Positions 35,870 through 48,680 of a stretch of DNA of 64,000 nucleotides are shown piece by piece (position 1 is the first letter of the stretch; each line of letters begins with the position of its first letter). Below the pieces are notes generated by a model. It had not been told where the DNA came from, made no database searches, and was given only the letters and a program-made list of their open reading frames with translations. Origin of the DNA: Aspidiotus rigidus (lineage: Eukaryota; Arthropoda; Insecta; Hemiptera; Diaspididae); contig JAVHKY010000023.1 in assembly GCA_035079385.1 (NCBI GenBank), positions 2,852,001-2,916,000 on the forward strand, written 5' to 3'. The position numbers were made by a program, and so were the translations under genes.

Positions 35870-37680
35870 TCGCAAAATTTTCCAAATGTGTATTGTAATG
35901 TTTTCCCCCATGAGAAAACTCAAAATTCAGAAAATTGGACCCATCCGTCCTAGACAGGCTGCACAGCCACTTTTTAGCCTAAAACCCAAATGCCTGTATC
36001 TCAGGCAATAATGATTGCCGAGGAATGAAACTTGAAGACATTTTAGTGGACGTTCTTTTTCAAAATAAATCATCCATATTTTCCCTAGTTTCTAGCAATA
36101 AGAAAACTTTAAGCTCATTTAACGAAAGAAATTGGGGGGTGACATCCGGGAAAATTCATTCATTTGATGCGCCATACCTCCCAGTTCAACATACTTTAGT
36201 ATCACAGTCTTCGGTGAGGTGGAACATTACCCAAAAAATCAATATTTGATAAATTTCTATGATTTTTTTTATGAATAGCGGGGTAAGCTATGACTGCTAC
36301 CGCAATACACCGCCTGAAATCGACAGTCAATGTTCGGGCTGAATAATACGCATTCCTGGTCGTGTACTTGCGTCGAGTGAATAGAAGAATCCCCTTTCAA
36401 AACAGGTGGACAATATTTCAAAAATTGTCATTTACGAGCAAAGTAAAATGTCAAGAACATTTTCTTCTGTTATGAGCTCGCGGTGAAAGAACGGCGATCG
36501 CCCCGCGTTTGATCGATGCGGGAGAATACGTGAAAATTCTCGTTGTTTTATACTGATGGAATAAGCGAAAATTCTCGCTTTTCCAGTAGATAAAAAGGAA
36601 TGCAAGAATCTGATTTTCCAATTTCCTAATCTGAATAAAATAAACGCCCATCATGAAATTATTTGCAGAGTTAAAAATAGTATATTACTATACATGTGGG
36701 TAAAGAGAGCGTTCCTTACGAGGCAAAAATTGCGATCTGAGCCGGAAACGAGTAGAGCAATTTTTTCGAGTTGGTGAACGTTCGCGATACCCGCATGTAT
36801 CGCAAGATATTTTTTTTCTATAAATGATGTTGTAACAAAATTTAATCAACGAATACTCCAACACTATTTGCTGATTAATCTTTTTTTTTCACACTTACTT
36901 TTTCTTTCACGCTAATCTAGCTGTGGGTAAAATCAAACTTTGACAGCACCTATAGACGCAGTCAAAACGTCATTTCAACATCATGTATAGGAAGAAAGTC
37001 TTTTCGGTATCATCACCTTCCATCGGTATAACATAAGAAGAATTTTCGCGAATTCTGCTGCTTAGATCAAAGGCGGGGACGATCGCTGTTCCCTCACCGC
37101 GAGCTCAGACGATCCTCTCCTTGTATTGCCATGCTCATAAATGCCACTATTTCAAGTATTGTGGCTCCTAGTAACTCCAGTTTGTACAGCTGCGACCCGA
37201 GGAAAAAGAAAAATAAACATTTTCAAGTGAAGAAAGGGAGTGTCATTGACTATCGCTTCCACGCGGTCTATTACGGGAGCAGTCATAGCTTACCCCGCTA
37301 TTGATGAAAAAATTATTGAAATTCAACAAAATATTGATTTTTTGGCGTTTGTTCCACCTCACTAGTAGAAGGCAGAACGCATGATATTAATGAATATCCC
37401 AAGGTGCCCTCCTCCCAATTCTATTTAGAAAATAAGTTTGAAGTTTTGTTATTGCTGGGAACTAGGGAAAATATGGATGCTTTATTTTGAAAGAAATACG
37501 ATGAATGCACGCTTCATTCCTCTGCAATCATTATTGCCTGAGATATAGACATTTGGATTTTAGGCTGAAAAGTGGCTCTGCAGCCTATAGAGGACGGATG
37601 GGTCCAATTTTCTGGATTTCGAGTTTTCTCATGGAGGACGCAACATTACAATACACATTTGGAACATTTTATTACATATA
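35870..37680. mobile_element. 1.8-kb imperfect foldback element
   Basis: Arms 35870-36560 and 37010-37680 are inverted copies at roughly 75-80% identity by eye, with landmarks ATAGCGGGGTAAGCTATGAC (left, about 36277) versus its inverse (about 37283), the GGACCCATCCGTCCT pair and GAGCTCGCGGTGA (about 36475). The centre holds a small palindrome around ACATGTGGGTA. No coding frame and no clear TSD. A foldback transposon or an old inverted duplication. Confidence 0.75.
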
Positions 37681-37830
37681 TTTTTCCGAACAATTTCTTT
37701 GAATGGACTTGGAAGCTTGCGCGCTGTACGCTGGAACGTTCAGCTCTCTCAATGAAATAGGTGTTAATTTAATTTCGCATTCCAAGATCAACACGCAAAT
37801 AAGCGCACTACTTGTAGCGTTCGTTATAAA

Positions 37831-38402
37831 TAGAGTTAGGATTTTTCGGTACCGATAAATTAAAATTCGGTTTTTTGAAATGTCATTTTCGGTATTATTC
37901 GGTATTTTCTAAATTTTTGAACGTAAAAATAATAATTACCAAAAAAAATGGTAAAAAAGGGGGAATTTCGCAGTAATAACGACCAAAATTATGATTTTCG
38001 CAGACATTCATACTCAGTTTTTAAGAGATCTCAATAAACCTCAAAACGAGTGCTCTACCCAACGCAACGTGAGCTTCACGTTCAATTTCTTTTGAAATTA
38101 GTAGATTTTCCAAAAACAACCAATTTTTCTCGTAACTCACAATATTTCCCTACTATTTTGCAAAATCTCGCTATTTCACGCGTTGCCAGCAGTTTTTTGG
38201 GAATTTTTGGACGTTTAAGTCAATTTTCGGTTTTATTCGGTGGTGAAGTCCATTTTCGGTGTTTATTCTGTTTTCGGTATTTTTCGGTGAAATAAAATTT
38301 TTTTCCTGGCCTTCCTACACCCTAAATCGTGTTCATCTTTCATTATTTTTGACTCGTCCTCAAAGGAAATCATTTGACAAAAACCGGCAGATCCTAACTC
38401 TA
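37831..38402. mobile_element. hAT-like MITE with perfect 8-bp TSD
   Basis: 572 bp with ends TAGAGTTAGGAT...ATCCTAACTCTA and flanking direct repeats GTTATAAA (37823-37830 and 38403-38410). The inside is rich in TTTTCGG and shares text with the 23452 element. No coding capacity. Confidence 0.85.
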
Positions 38403-38699
38403 GTTATAAAAAATATCTTCTAAAACGACGAGTATTGATGAAATACGTTTTAATATCGAGGGAGGGGTTAGACGAGGCGGCCTGCCCAAGACACACATTT
38501 TATTTTTAAAAATGTTTCCAAAATTTTTTTGTAATATTTCTTTTTATGCACTTTTTCTTCAACTCCTCCCGCCCCAAAAAAATCTGGCTACGCCAATGCC
38601 CTACGGCTTTTCCTTGTCTGGGTCTACAGAATATCACAATCCTCTGCTAAGTTCATCTGTCTTACCTTCGACTTCAAAACTTCCTAGACCTCTCATATC
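38403..38699. other. Spacer
   Basis: Nothing recognised; CTGGCTACGCCAATG near 38584 resembles one end of the CAGTGGCGTAG-type MITEs. Confidence 0.3.
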
Positions 38700-39290
38700 A
38701 CTCTACAATATGCCAACTCGATTATAGTTTTTTCCAGTTTACACCCACTAACGAACTTAAAATTGCTGAACTCCATTTTTTCTTCGGGCTTTGACTTGCC
38801 CTTGGCACACTTCGCATCAGCCCTCTCCTCAAACTATTCTATAGCTAATTCATCCGCCTCTCTCTCGTATGATCTCAAATCCTAATAGTGCTCCCTTATT
38901 CCCTCCTCTTGTCACGATACGGTTTCTTGTCCTCCTCACCTTCCAATAAGCTCCGATCCATTAAAAATTTTCAATTCCTTGGACTCGAAGACGTCATCCT
39001 AACCCACCCCAGAATAAGTCAAACCTCTTTTTACGCTTCTCAGAGAATGCTGACGATCTGTCCATTCAATACCCCTTTTGCTCAGCTTTCGAAAACACTT
39101 AGCCCTATATAGCGAACTCTCCCCAAACAATCATGAGAAAATGATTAGCCCAATCAATGAACTACCTCTAATTCGCCTATTTCAACAACGCCCACCAATT
39201 CATATTCACCCTTATTGTCCCTCTTTGCCCGCCAACACCTAACCCCAAACACTCAGCGTAGTTGCAAGAATCTCTATTTTAATAAAACAA
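38700..39290 (+). pseudogene. Decayed LINE 3' end (copy 1)
   Basis: Weak, frameshifted similarity to the C-terminus of the LINE at 60661-64000: NKLRSIK, VILTHPRISQTS and LPLIRLFQ line up with NKLHSIK, VVLTRLRIGHTR and LPYIRLTQ. It ends in an A-rich tail (about 39285-39310). Heavily mutated and old. A similar relic occurs at 45650. Confidence 0.45.
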
Positions 39291-40189
39291 AACAAACAAA
39301 CAAAAGAAGAAAAATCTTTTTACTAAAAAATTCTTTTTCAACTTCAAAAGCAATGAAAATTTTATACCTCTAGGAAATGATTGTTAATAAATTTCCAATT
39401 ATTTTACCGGTGCGAGGAGTCCGCCTCAGTCGCATCACATTTCCGTTTTCCACTATTAGGCCTTCAAAAGCCCCAGGATATTACTACTGTAATTCAATAA
39501 TGCAACTGAGGGTTAGTATTGCGGTTTAGATGCTCAAGAACATTAGAAACCCTTAGTGAGGTGACTTATGATGTTGGTGTCCAACCACCTGAAAAGAGGA
39601 AGTGCATCGTGACGACTCAAAGCTGCCTTCAGTCGATTGTCAAGACGGTGAAGATGGATTGGAGTGGACCCCAAACATAATTGACAATCATTTCCTAATA
39701 TACTCGTATGTATTGCTTTTGAAGACAAAACAAATTGTGATCTGATAAGTACAAATTTTGGCAAAATTCCACCATTTTATGGTGTAAACAGGGAATAAGT
39801 GAATACATAATGTTACGAACCAATAATAAAACTTATATCCATCAGATACAACAGATAATCTGTTTCAAGAAGAGTTAGTTGAGAAAAATATTCGCCATCT
39901 TTCCGGTAAGTTGTGGTTCCAAGAGGAGCGGGAGCGCTGGCCTACTTTGACATTCAAACTACGGAAGGAATTCAGAATAATTCTGAGATCCAGTCGATAA
40001 TATGCGTAAGAAAGCACGTGTTTTCGCGACCATCTTGTCTAGGTAGCGTTGAACGAAACTCGCAGATAAAATCACAACTTGTAACAAAAACAGCCGAGCG
40101 TCACAGAGCTGTATGAATTCGTAAGTATCACACATGTATATAAACAGGAGGGGACTGTATACGAGGATGAAACCACATTACCGGATAAT

Positions 40190-40621
40190 TTGGAGAGATG
40201 GTTGGACCTTTGCCAGAGGATTAGTCGAATTCAAGAAAGAGAGAGTAAATTAGAACAAAGGCGGAGCGGCACTTTCTCGAAAGAAGGTGCTCAAGTCAGA
40301 GGTCAAAGTTGGGCTGGATACTGCACCGCAAAGCAAAAGACGGGTAATAGGCTACGAAGTTTATCAGTAAAGCGCTCGGGAGAAAAAGTAAACTACCACA
40401 ATTTGAAAAAAACAGGGGGCAATAAGGTGGAAAAGGCCCACGAATACGAGGGCGAAACGTTGTACACAACTTTCCAGCCTCTCAAGATAGACATAAGCCT
40501 GGAAGAAGTAAAAAAAAAAAAAAATAGACCAGTTGATGAGGTAGAAAACGTCATCAACAGATTTCAAGAGAAAGTACAAACGATTATGGACACAATCTCT
40601 CACAACACTGATGGGCACTAG
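40190..40621 (+). CDS. Uncharacterised 143-residue ORF in copy A
   Basis: Open frame with a polar, lysine/glutamate-rich composition: KVEKAHEYEGETLYTTFQ, then VDEVENVINRFQEKVQTIM, which could form a helix or coiled coil. No known domain. Copy B lacks this part by a deletion, and copy C has it with stops and an internal insertion (53386-54300), so it is not under visible constraint. It could be a decayed element gene. Confidence 0.3.
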   Translation: MERWLDLCQRISRIQERESKLEQRRSGTFSKEGAQVRGQSWAGYCTAKQKTGNRLRSLSVKRSGEKVNYHNLKKTGGNKVEKAHEYEGETLYTTFQPLKIDISLEEVKKKKNRPVDEVENVINRFQEKVQTIMDTISHNTDGH

Positions 40622-42539
40622 AATGTTGTAAGTTGTACACTTATGCTATTTCGTTGTAAAATTCAACAAAAAAGTTGAGGTAGATTGGTTACAAAAGATA
40701 TTGTACACTCAGAAAATATGGTAGCCCGACACAAAGCAGAGATGTACGTTGATCACAAAACATCGCAAATGGTTGTAAAAGACAATTAAAGCAAACTTCA
40801 CAAATCGAACCTGATAAAGGAATAAGAATTCTGTAAGCTGAACTTTGGTACAGAAGTCACAATTAATTGATTCATTTTCATCAGAAAACCCCGTTACCGA
40901 TTAAAAATTTAAAAATTCAATAATTTACATAATAATATTGATATAGCCTCTACGTATAAATTCAATAGACAGTTTGAAAGAGTAAAAACCCATTCTCCAC
41001 GTTACATGAATACGTATTTAACTACATAGAAGCTCATGCTAAAACATTCAAAATAGAAAACGACAGTTATTCACAACAATACAAACATCATTCTCGAGCA
41101 TTCTGAAGGGAGAGAAATTCAATCGTATACGGACAAGAGGTGCGAAAAAAAAAACATATTATGTACATTCTGTACACCCTAATTACAGTTAAGAAACGCC
41201 AAACTTCTACATATTTCACAAGCATTATCTGCAAGACTTTTACAAAGCGAAAGTATAAAATTCATTTTCCACGCTACGTTACTACAGTCAAGACAATGAA
41301 TTTTCTAGAGCGGCGTCGCATTAGAATTTTTCCTTCAATGTTTACCTTCTGGTATACGATCGAACACAAAGACACCCTAATACGCATTCCATTTACAGTC
41401 ATTCCTTCGAATTCCCAATGACAAATTGTACTCTTCACAGCTGTAGATATTGATATACCTAACGCAGGAATTAGTCCCTTATAGAGATCGTAGTCTTCGG
41501 AAACCTCGTTTGCCGTTTGGAAAAATTCAATTATGCCGCTGATACAGAATGCTTGATAAACGCTAAACAGAGATCAATATCATTTTAAATAAGCGCTTAT
41601 CCTTTAGGAACATCCACAAATAAAATTATTATTGTTGTAATGTCTTCCCTATGTCCCGAAGTGGTCGAGCGGAAATTCCACTCGCTATAAGTTGAGAATA
41701 AGTGCTCTTTCTGAAGAATAATGGGTTAAAATACGTAATAAAAACTATCAATATAATAAATGGAATGAAGTAGGGACTGTGGGTACAAATACTTATCAAG
41801 GTGAAAGGCGTCCAAAGGCCGTACATACGCGGAAAGGTAGCTCAATTACGTAAGAGTCAAATTTTATAGCTAGGAAGAGAAGACCAGTCTACTGAAGTTT
41901 TATCTTTTCAGAAGAATCTTCGTGATTCGAAGGCGCCACCATTTCCGTACCAATTCAACAATAGTCGTAGACGTAACTCTGCATTATCAGTATTATATAT
42001 AAATTAGTGAGGGGCTCCTTTTTCATTTTTTACCAAATTCTTTTTCAAAAAGACTCCTAATTTTCTAAGTATGTAGCGTGTTCTCTACAGGAAGCAGTAT
42101 TACACATATACAGACAATACAGAGCAGTACTGCGAAAAATATAAGTTCTGGTACGTGTGGACTAAGGAGTTCACAGAATTTGGGCATGCAAAATTTACAC
42201 AATGCAGTTGGCCTCGACATCACACAATAGATGACAGAAAAGAAAGGGGCGGGATGGAGTTGGAACTGATAACATATTATGAACAAATCCATTAAATGAA
42301 ACAAGTTTAATTTTATATTTGCCCTTCGCATACGAATACAAACTATGACATTTCAGACAGAAAATTATTCCATCAAGTTGGGAATAATATTGATAAACTG
42401 TAAGAAGATTTTGAAATTTATTTCAGTAAAACCGATCGTTCCATTAACGAGACAAAAGTATGGTAAACAAGGAAACCCGATAAACCATGTCTACTCCCAA
42501 ATAGACTCGCTGTTTCGACGGGCGTCGATTTAGTTCCGC

Positions 42540-43330
42540 TCAATGTTAACCTCAAATCAATCCCACATGGCTGGAATTCACTGGAAATCGACCGATTCTT
42601 TTTACCATCGACTCATACCTGATGCCGAAATTGAGGTGCCTTCGGGCGCGATGAATTCATGTCCACTATCAGTCATTCATTGGTAAAAGACTAGCAGTCG
42701 ACGTCAAGACTGCGTCGATTTCAATGGCACAATCTGATAGAGTTTTAGGATTGAGGGTAAAAATGAGTCGACTGTTGGTATCAGATTTCAATGTGACATT
42801 GAAATAGCGTCGATATGACCACTACGGCACGGATCAAGCGTTAACCGGACATTCTGAATGACCCTCATGAGGTAATTGTGATTGCACATTCTGTCTGCAA
42901 GTAGAAAAGTCACCAGACGAGACAGCATATCCAAAGTCGTTGACTGTACATCGACTCTACAAGTAAATCGGTGTCAATTTGAAGTCGACCAGGATAATAT
43001 TCCGAGAAAACTAAAAATCGATTGTTAATCAACTAAACAGAGCATTTGACAAAAGAATTTGGAGAAGTGGACTTGAAATCGACGTTAGATTGACGTCGAT
43101 TTGAAGTGAACCAGATAACATTTGCTGAGATCTAGAAATCAACTTGAAATCGACGCAACAGAGCAGTCGATTTTAGATGGATATAAATTTGTAGAGGTCG
43201 ACTACCAATTGACCTGATATCAACCTCGACGTCGGCTTTAATTTCAACAACAGCAGACTTTAAAGTTCTCGGTCAATTTTTTTGGCCTATGCTGGATGTT
43301 GACGTCAACATGGTTTATTGACAAGAAACA
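42540..43330. repeat. GTCGA-rich degenerate repeat in copy A
   Basis: TCGAC, GTCGA and TGACGTC-type words recur at irregular intervals, with AAATCGAC and CAACTTGAAATCGACG. The counterpart in copy C is at 56210-57010, and a related segment lies inside the PLE insertion at 52000-52480. Confidence 0.55.
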
Positions 43331-43800
43331 GACTCTACCTTTCAGAGGAAACGTGGAAGAGAGAAAAAATTTAGGTTGAGTTACAACACTCATTTATCAA
43401 ATTAGCTGATCTTTTTCTCTTGCTAGTTACCGTTTAGAACAAGGAGAATGGTGCACATATCTGAGGGTGGTGCATATTTAATGTCTCTGCAAGGGTGACG
43501 CACATATACAATGTCTCTCTGGAGGTGGTGCAACTATGCAACGTCTCTGTCAGTCTTTCTTCGCTCTTTTAAAAACACACCTGTTTTAGGAGAGGAATAC
43601 TTACAGGTTCTTGAACGGAGCTGAACAAGGGGTGCAGGGAACCTTATTTCCCCAACTTTAACAAATCTGATTCTTGAACTGTATATGATAGAAGAAAGTC
43701 TTGGAAAAATTTTGGTGCTCTCGATGATTTGAATACAGCATTTTATATGATTTTAAGGTTGGGAATATTCCTGAAGGACTGTCACAAAAATTTTCTGGCG

Positions 43801-45600
43801 TAGCCAAATAGATAAAGATCATGTTTTATGTCTCTAATATTTTATCGGTCATCTTGGAATATTCTAATCTAGGCTTCCAACGCTGCCAGATGATATTTTC
43901 TGAAATCCGTATCCGAAATTTTTCATGAGACCTAAAAACGGATTTCTACGGATTTTTTTTTTCAAAAACGGATTTTCAAGGATTCACTCATAACGATCAG
44001 GAGAAAGGTATCTCTCATACATGTACTACAGAAACCTTTCTCCTGTCACATGAAAAACTCTGGAATTATCGTTTTTAATGTCCGTTCTGACCGGTTGCAG
44101 GTCTGTGGAGATACGTAGGATACTGATAGCGACTCGACTACAGACTGCCGAGCTCTGAGAACTTCCAACAATATTAGGACTAACGCACCTCCGAAGCTGT
44201 CGTCACTCGTTACCACTTGCGCGCCTGTACAAACTTACATTGAGGACAGGAAAACTTCCTTTTTCCTCGATCTCAAAAAAAATTCGAGCCATTGAAACAT
44301 GCAATTATCCGTATTTTGGCCTGAAAAATCCGTATTTTAAGCAAAATCCGTAGGAAAATCCGTATTATTTTTTGGAAGACAGATTATCCCTATTTCTACG
44401 GATAAATCCGTACAGGCCCGCTTCTACTAGGTCAAGCGCTCGTGAGATATTACTTCACCTTTGCCCCTATTTTCATTGAACTACACGCCTTTTGTGGTGC
44501 TTCTGAGGCCGCCTATGGAGCAGTTATCTACTCCGCCGTCCAACAAAAAATTTAGAAAAATTTCGACTCTTGAGCTATATATGATAGGAGAGCGACTTGG
44601 AGCATTTCGACTCTCGACCTATATATGATAGGAGGGGTCAAAATTAAGGTAGGGCTCAGAGAACACGACGGCTTCCTTAACGAAGTTAAACGAGGAACGC
44701 AGGGAACCTGTTTTATGAGTCAAAAGGGATATGGTATTGAAAATTCAAGGAAGCCTAGACCTACATAAAGCTAGCATGTATAAAGAAGGTCTAGACCTAC
44801 TATAAGCCTAGTATAATATAGTATGAGAGTCTAAATTTTTCTCGAATCTCCAGCTATATATGACAGCTCGAGAGTTGAAATTTTTCCAAGTCTCTTTCAT
44901 ACCATACACATATATGGCTCGAGAGTTGAAATTTTTTAAAGTCCCTCTCCTATCATATATGGCTCGAGAGTCGACATTGTTTCAAGTTTTTTGCTGGACG
45001 GCGGACGGCGCACGGCAAATTTCTCAAAAAGCCCCCCATAAAACAGGTTCCCTGTTAAAAATAAGTCTAGTATGCAATATCGAATAATTTAGTGTTGTGA
45101 GGAGGTTGCTCCGTTCGTTTGTCCTCCTTCTTGATCTCGTGCTTATGGGGAACTCACTCGCTTCACTCGTTCGCCCCCTTCTTTGTCTAGGATAATCCTA
45201 GTTTAGAATGTATGTCTAGTTTAGAATATTTGAAGCTAATAGCTTTCTTCTAAATCTGTAGCATAACAGAAGCCTAGACCTAGTATGAAGCCAGTATAAA
45301 GGAGGTTTGGACCTAGTATAAGCGCAGTATAAAATGTCAAATAGTATAGCTTAGCTATGTACTAGGCCAGTATACCGTATATTAGGAATGAGGCCTAGTA
45401 TACTATATTAGGTTTGGGTTTCACAGCCCTTATTTGTCTACTATAAGTCTAATTTAGAGCTAGTATAAAGCTAGTATAAGCCTAGTATACCACTAGTTCA
45501 CTGCATAGGTCAAAAAGAGATCTTGCATACACGCACGCACGGGAACGCAAATTTTGAAATTAGGGTAGGGTCAGAGCAAAGATATGAAACATGTCCAGCA
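43801..45600. repeat. Mixed dispersed repeats between copies A and B
   Basis: 43870-44420 has AATCCGT-rich text that may be another MITE. 44560-44970 carries 45-bp-type units in both orientations and the GCTGGACGGCGGACGGCGC segment. 44760-45500 is CTAGTATA-rich. No gene recognised. Confidence 0.5.
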
Positions 45601-45649
45601 TACTACGCTCAGTGGCGTAAATACCAAGGGGATGGGTGGGGAAGAGGAC

Positions 45650-45990
45650 TTCCCAAAATCTGTATTCGTCAATTCCTTGGTCTCCTGCAAACCGCCCATC
45701 CTGACTCGAAGATTCATCCTTATTCATCTCAGAATAGGTCAAACCTCTATTTATGCCTCTCAGAGAATGCTGACGATCTATCCATTCAACACCCTTTTTG
45801 CTCAGCTAGCGAAAACATGCGGCTTGACCATCCTGTCTCTCCCTATATCGCGAATTCTCTCCCAGACAATCATGAGAAAATGATTAGTCCAATCAACTAC
45901 CTCCAATTCGCCTACTTCAACGACACCCTCCATATTCACTCTTATTGTCCATACCTGCCCGCCCCCTCCAAACCCTAAACGCTAAGTGTA
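45650..45990 (+). pseudogene. Decayed LINE 3' end (copy 2)
   Basis: The better preserved relic: LIHLRIGQTSIYASQ and NYLQFAYFN correspond to LTRLRIGHTRITHSY and the C-terminal LPYIRLTQFYS of the 60661-64000 LINE. An A-run follows at about 46021. Frames are broken. Confidence 0.45.
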
Positions 45991-48157
45991 CTTGCAAGGA
46001 TCTTTATTTTCATGAACAACAAAAAAAAATCGATCAGAGTTGATTGACTGCAAGATGGTCGATGACCAATTTATTGTACGATTAGTCCATTAATAGTAAG
46101 TTGGTCGACAAACGTAATCAATCAACAGAGAAAGAAAATCTTGTGACTAAAAATTCGTTTCCATCTTCAAAAGCAATGAAAATTTTATACATTTAAATGA
46201 TTGTTAATAAATTTTCAATTTTTTACCGGTGCAAAGAGTCCGCCTCAGTCGCATTACATTCCCGTTTTCCTCTATTAACCTTGAGAAGCTCCAGGGTAAT
46301 ACTACTGTAATTCAATAATGCTACTGAGAGTTGGTATTGTGATTTTGACGCTCTTTGCACCCATTATCATGATGCTTGCAAAAGAACATTGAAGACCCTT
46401 CGTGAGATGACTTACAATGTTGGTCTCCAACCACCTGAAAAAGGGAAGTGCATCGTAACGACTCAAAGCTGCTCCAGTCGATCGTCAAAGTACTGAAGAG
46501 GGATTGGAGTGGACCCTAATCATGATGGACAACCATTTCCTAAAATATGTATCTTTTTTGAAGACAAACAAATTGTGATCTGATAAGAATTTTGACAGAA
46601 TTCCGCCATTTTATTGTCAAAATAAGGATACATAACTACTGTAACTTGTAAACAGAGAATAAGCGAACAAACAATTTTACCAACCAATAATAAAACCTAT
46701 ATCCATCAGATACGACAGATAATCTGTTTCAAGGAGAGTTATTTGGGAAAAGTTGTGGTTCCGAGAGGATCGGGAGCGCTGGCCTACTTTGAAAACTATA
46801 AATAATTACGACTTTCAAGCAAGGAATTCAGAAAAATTTTGACCTCCCTATACCATATTTCCGGGTATAACACCTGCCATGGCATATAACCCGCATGCAA
46901 GTTTTGAAGACCTCCAGAAAAAAAAGAAAATTCCGCATATATAAGCCACACCAAAATTGATATTCAAATGATAATTAGTGTGTCTATGGTACACGTAAAT
47001 TACAAAATATTTTGTAGCAAAAAAAGAAAAAACAAAGTTGAAACCTATGTGTTCGGGTGTACAATACTATTCAAGTCAATTCATGGTCCATTTATGAGAT
47101 GAAAGCTGACTGCATTATTGTATACACCAAAGAATTTGCATACTTCTAGCAAAATAAGGGAAAATTACTCCTTGTGTATGACCCGCCCTGTCTGTAGCCC
47201 GCACCTCGCCTATAACCCGTACCCAGGTTTTGAAAACTGCAAAAATGAAAAAAGGGTGCGGGTCATATTCCCAGAAATACAGTAGGTGTTCTCGCAACCA
47301 TCTTGTCTAGGTAACGTTTCACTGAACTCGCAGATAAAATCACAACTTGTATCATAGCAGCCGAGCGTCACAGAGCTGGATGAACTTGTAAGAATCACAA
47401 ATGTACATAGGGAAGGTCAACTGCATAGAAGCTCATGCTCAAACATTCAAAATAGAAACCGACAGTTATTCACAACAGTACATCATTCTCGAGCATTCTG
47501 AAGAGAGAGAAATTCAATCGTATACGGACAAGAGGTGCGGAAGAAAAAACACATCAAGTACATTCTGTACACCTTAATTACGGTTAAGAAACGCCGAACT
47601 TCTACAAGTTTCACAAGCATTATCTGCAAGACTTCTAGAAAGCAATTGTATGAAATTCATTTTCTACACTACGTTACTACAGTCAAGACAATGAGTTTGT
47701 TAGAGCGGCGTCGCATTAGAACTTTTCCTTCAATGTTTACCTTCTGGTATATGATTGAACATAAAGACACTCTAATACGCATTCCATTTACAGTCATTGC
47801 TTCGCTTCCCCATTGAGCAAATGTACTCTTCACAGCTGTAGATATTGATATACCTAACGCAGGAATTATTCCCTTATAGACATCGTATTCTTCAGAAACT
47901 TTGTTTGCCGTTTGGAAAAATTCAATAATGCCGCTGATACAGAATGCTTGATAAACGCTAAACAGAGATCAATATCATTTTAAATAAGCGCTTATCCTAT
48001 AGGAATATTCACAAATAAAATAATTGTTGTAATGTCTTCACTATGTCCCTAAGTCGTCGAGCGGAAATTCCACTCGTTATAAGTTGAGAATAAGTGCTCT
48101 TTCTGAAGAATAATGGGTAAAAACAATAAAAATTATCAATATAATAAATGGAAGGAA
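45991..48157 (+). repeat. ~5-kb repeat, copy B, left part
   Basis: Matches copy A, but lacks the 40145-41020 segment (junction near 47420). It is cut at 48157 by the PLE insertion and resumes at 52968. Confidence 0.8.
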
Positions 48158-48270
48158 TTTGCTTAATACGAGAGAAGACATCATTGCGGGACATGTTTAA
48201 TTGGTGTTTTAATAACAGTAAAGTTTACAAACCGCACAATAAAATAAAGCATTTATATAATATGTGGACC

Positions 48271-48294
48271 TTTCGGAAAAATAACCATCATCAG
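48271..48294 (-). ncRNA. Hammerhead-like motif, inverted 5' arm of PLE3
   Basis: Reverse complement of the motif at 52861-52884: CTGATGA, T, a stem arm GGTT, then CCGAAA. In this arm the second stem strand is altered (TTTTTCC), so pairing is weaker. Confidence 0.3.
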
Positions 48295-48532
48295 ATGAGC
48301 ACAGAACACAAACTGAAAACGAAAAGAAAGGAGAAGTGAGAAATGAAAGAAGCTATCATAGGCGGCAACTTTGGACCTCTTGGTAAATCTCAGAGGTGGA
48401 AACACGTGCGTGCAAGACGCAAAATTTTTTTCCCCCACCCCTCTAAATTCACTTCAAGCACTCCTCGGAAAAATTGTAAGTTGCCGCCTATGGAAGCTAT
48501 CGAGGCCAGTGGTGAAAGGAAACCGATATGAA

Positions 48533-48680
48533 TCACAAATCGTTGGTAGGAAGCTTATAAAACTTTTCAATGAGATCATTATCAGGAAAGAAACGATTCA
48601 AAACAATAACCTCATTATCATTCACATGACAAACTATCTCAACATGCTCGAGGGCCAACCGTCTACGAAAGGAGCTGACA
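48533..48680 (-). pseudogene. Inverted copy of PLE endonuclease C-terminus
   Basis: Minus-strand frame with RRRLALEHVEIVCHVNDNEV and LNRFFPDNDLIEKFYKLP. Nearly the same peptide is on the plus strand at 50250-50400, at the end of the intact-orientation endonuclease. It marks the inverted 3' piece at the 5' side of PLE3 and abuts ADKGNTVVT of the plus-strand body at about 48678. Confidence 0.85.

Larger units (their letters stand above)
39291..43800 (+). repeat. Unidentified ~5-kb repeat, copy A
   Basis: Most of this block recurs at 45990-48157 plus 52968-53240 (copy B) and at 53245-57835 (copy C). Shared landmarks: CCGCCTCAGTCGCAT, CGAGCGTCACAGAGCTG, CGTCGCATTAGAA, GAAGGCGCCACCATTTC and a GTCGAC-rich segment (42540-43330). 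No RT, transposase or integrase motif was recognised; strand is arbitrary. It may include the LINE relic to its left, since copy B has one at the same place. Confidence 0.8.

Noticed and set aside
41140..41421. 93-residue frame MRKKKHIMYILY..., repeated at 47535
   Set aside because: Lies in a repeat, not conserved as an open frame in copy C, no domain.
41645..41690. tRNA-Ser-like GAAGTGGTCGAGCGG
   Set aside because: Matches an A box only; no B box or foldable cloverleaf. It is repeated in copies B and C as part of the 5-kb repeat.
45605..45640. CAGTGGCGTAAATACC as a full MITE
   Set aside because: Only the left end is visible; no matching right end or TSD was found downstream.
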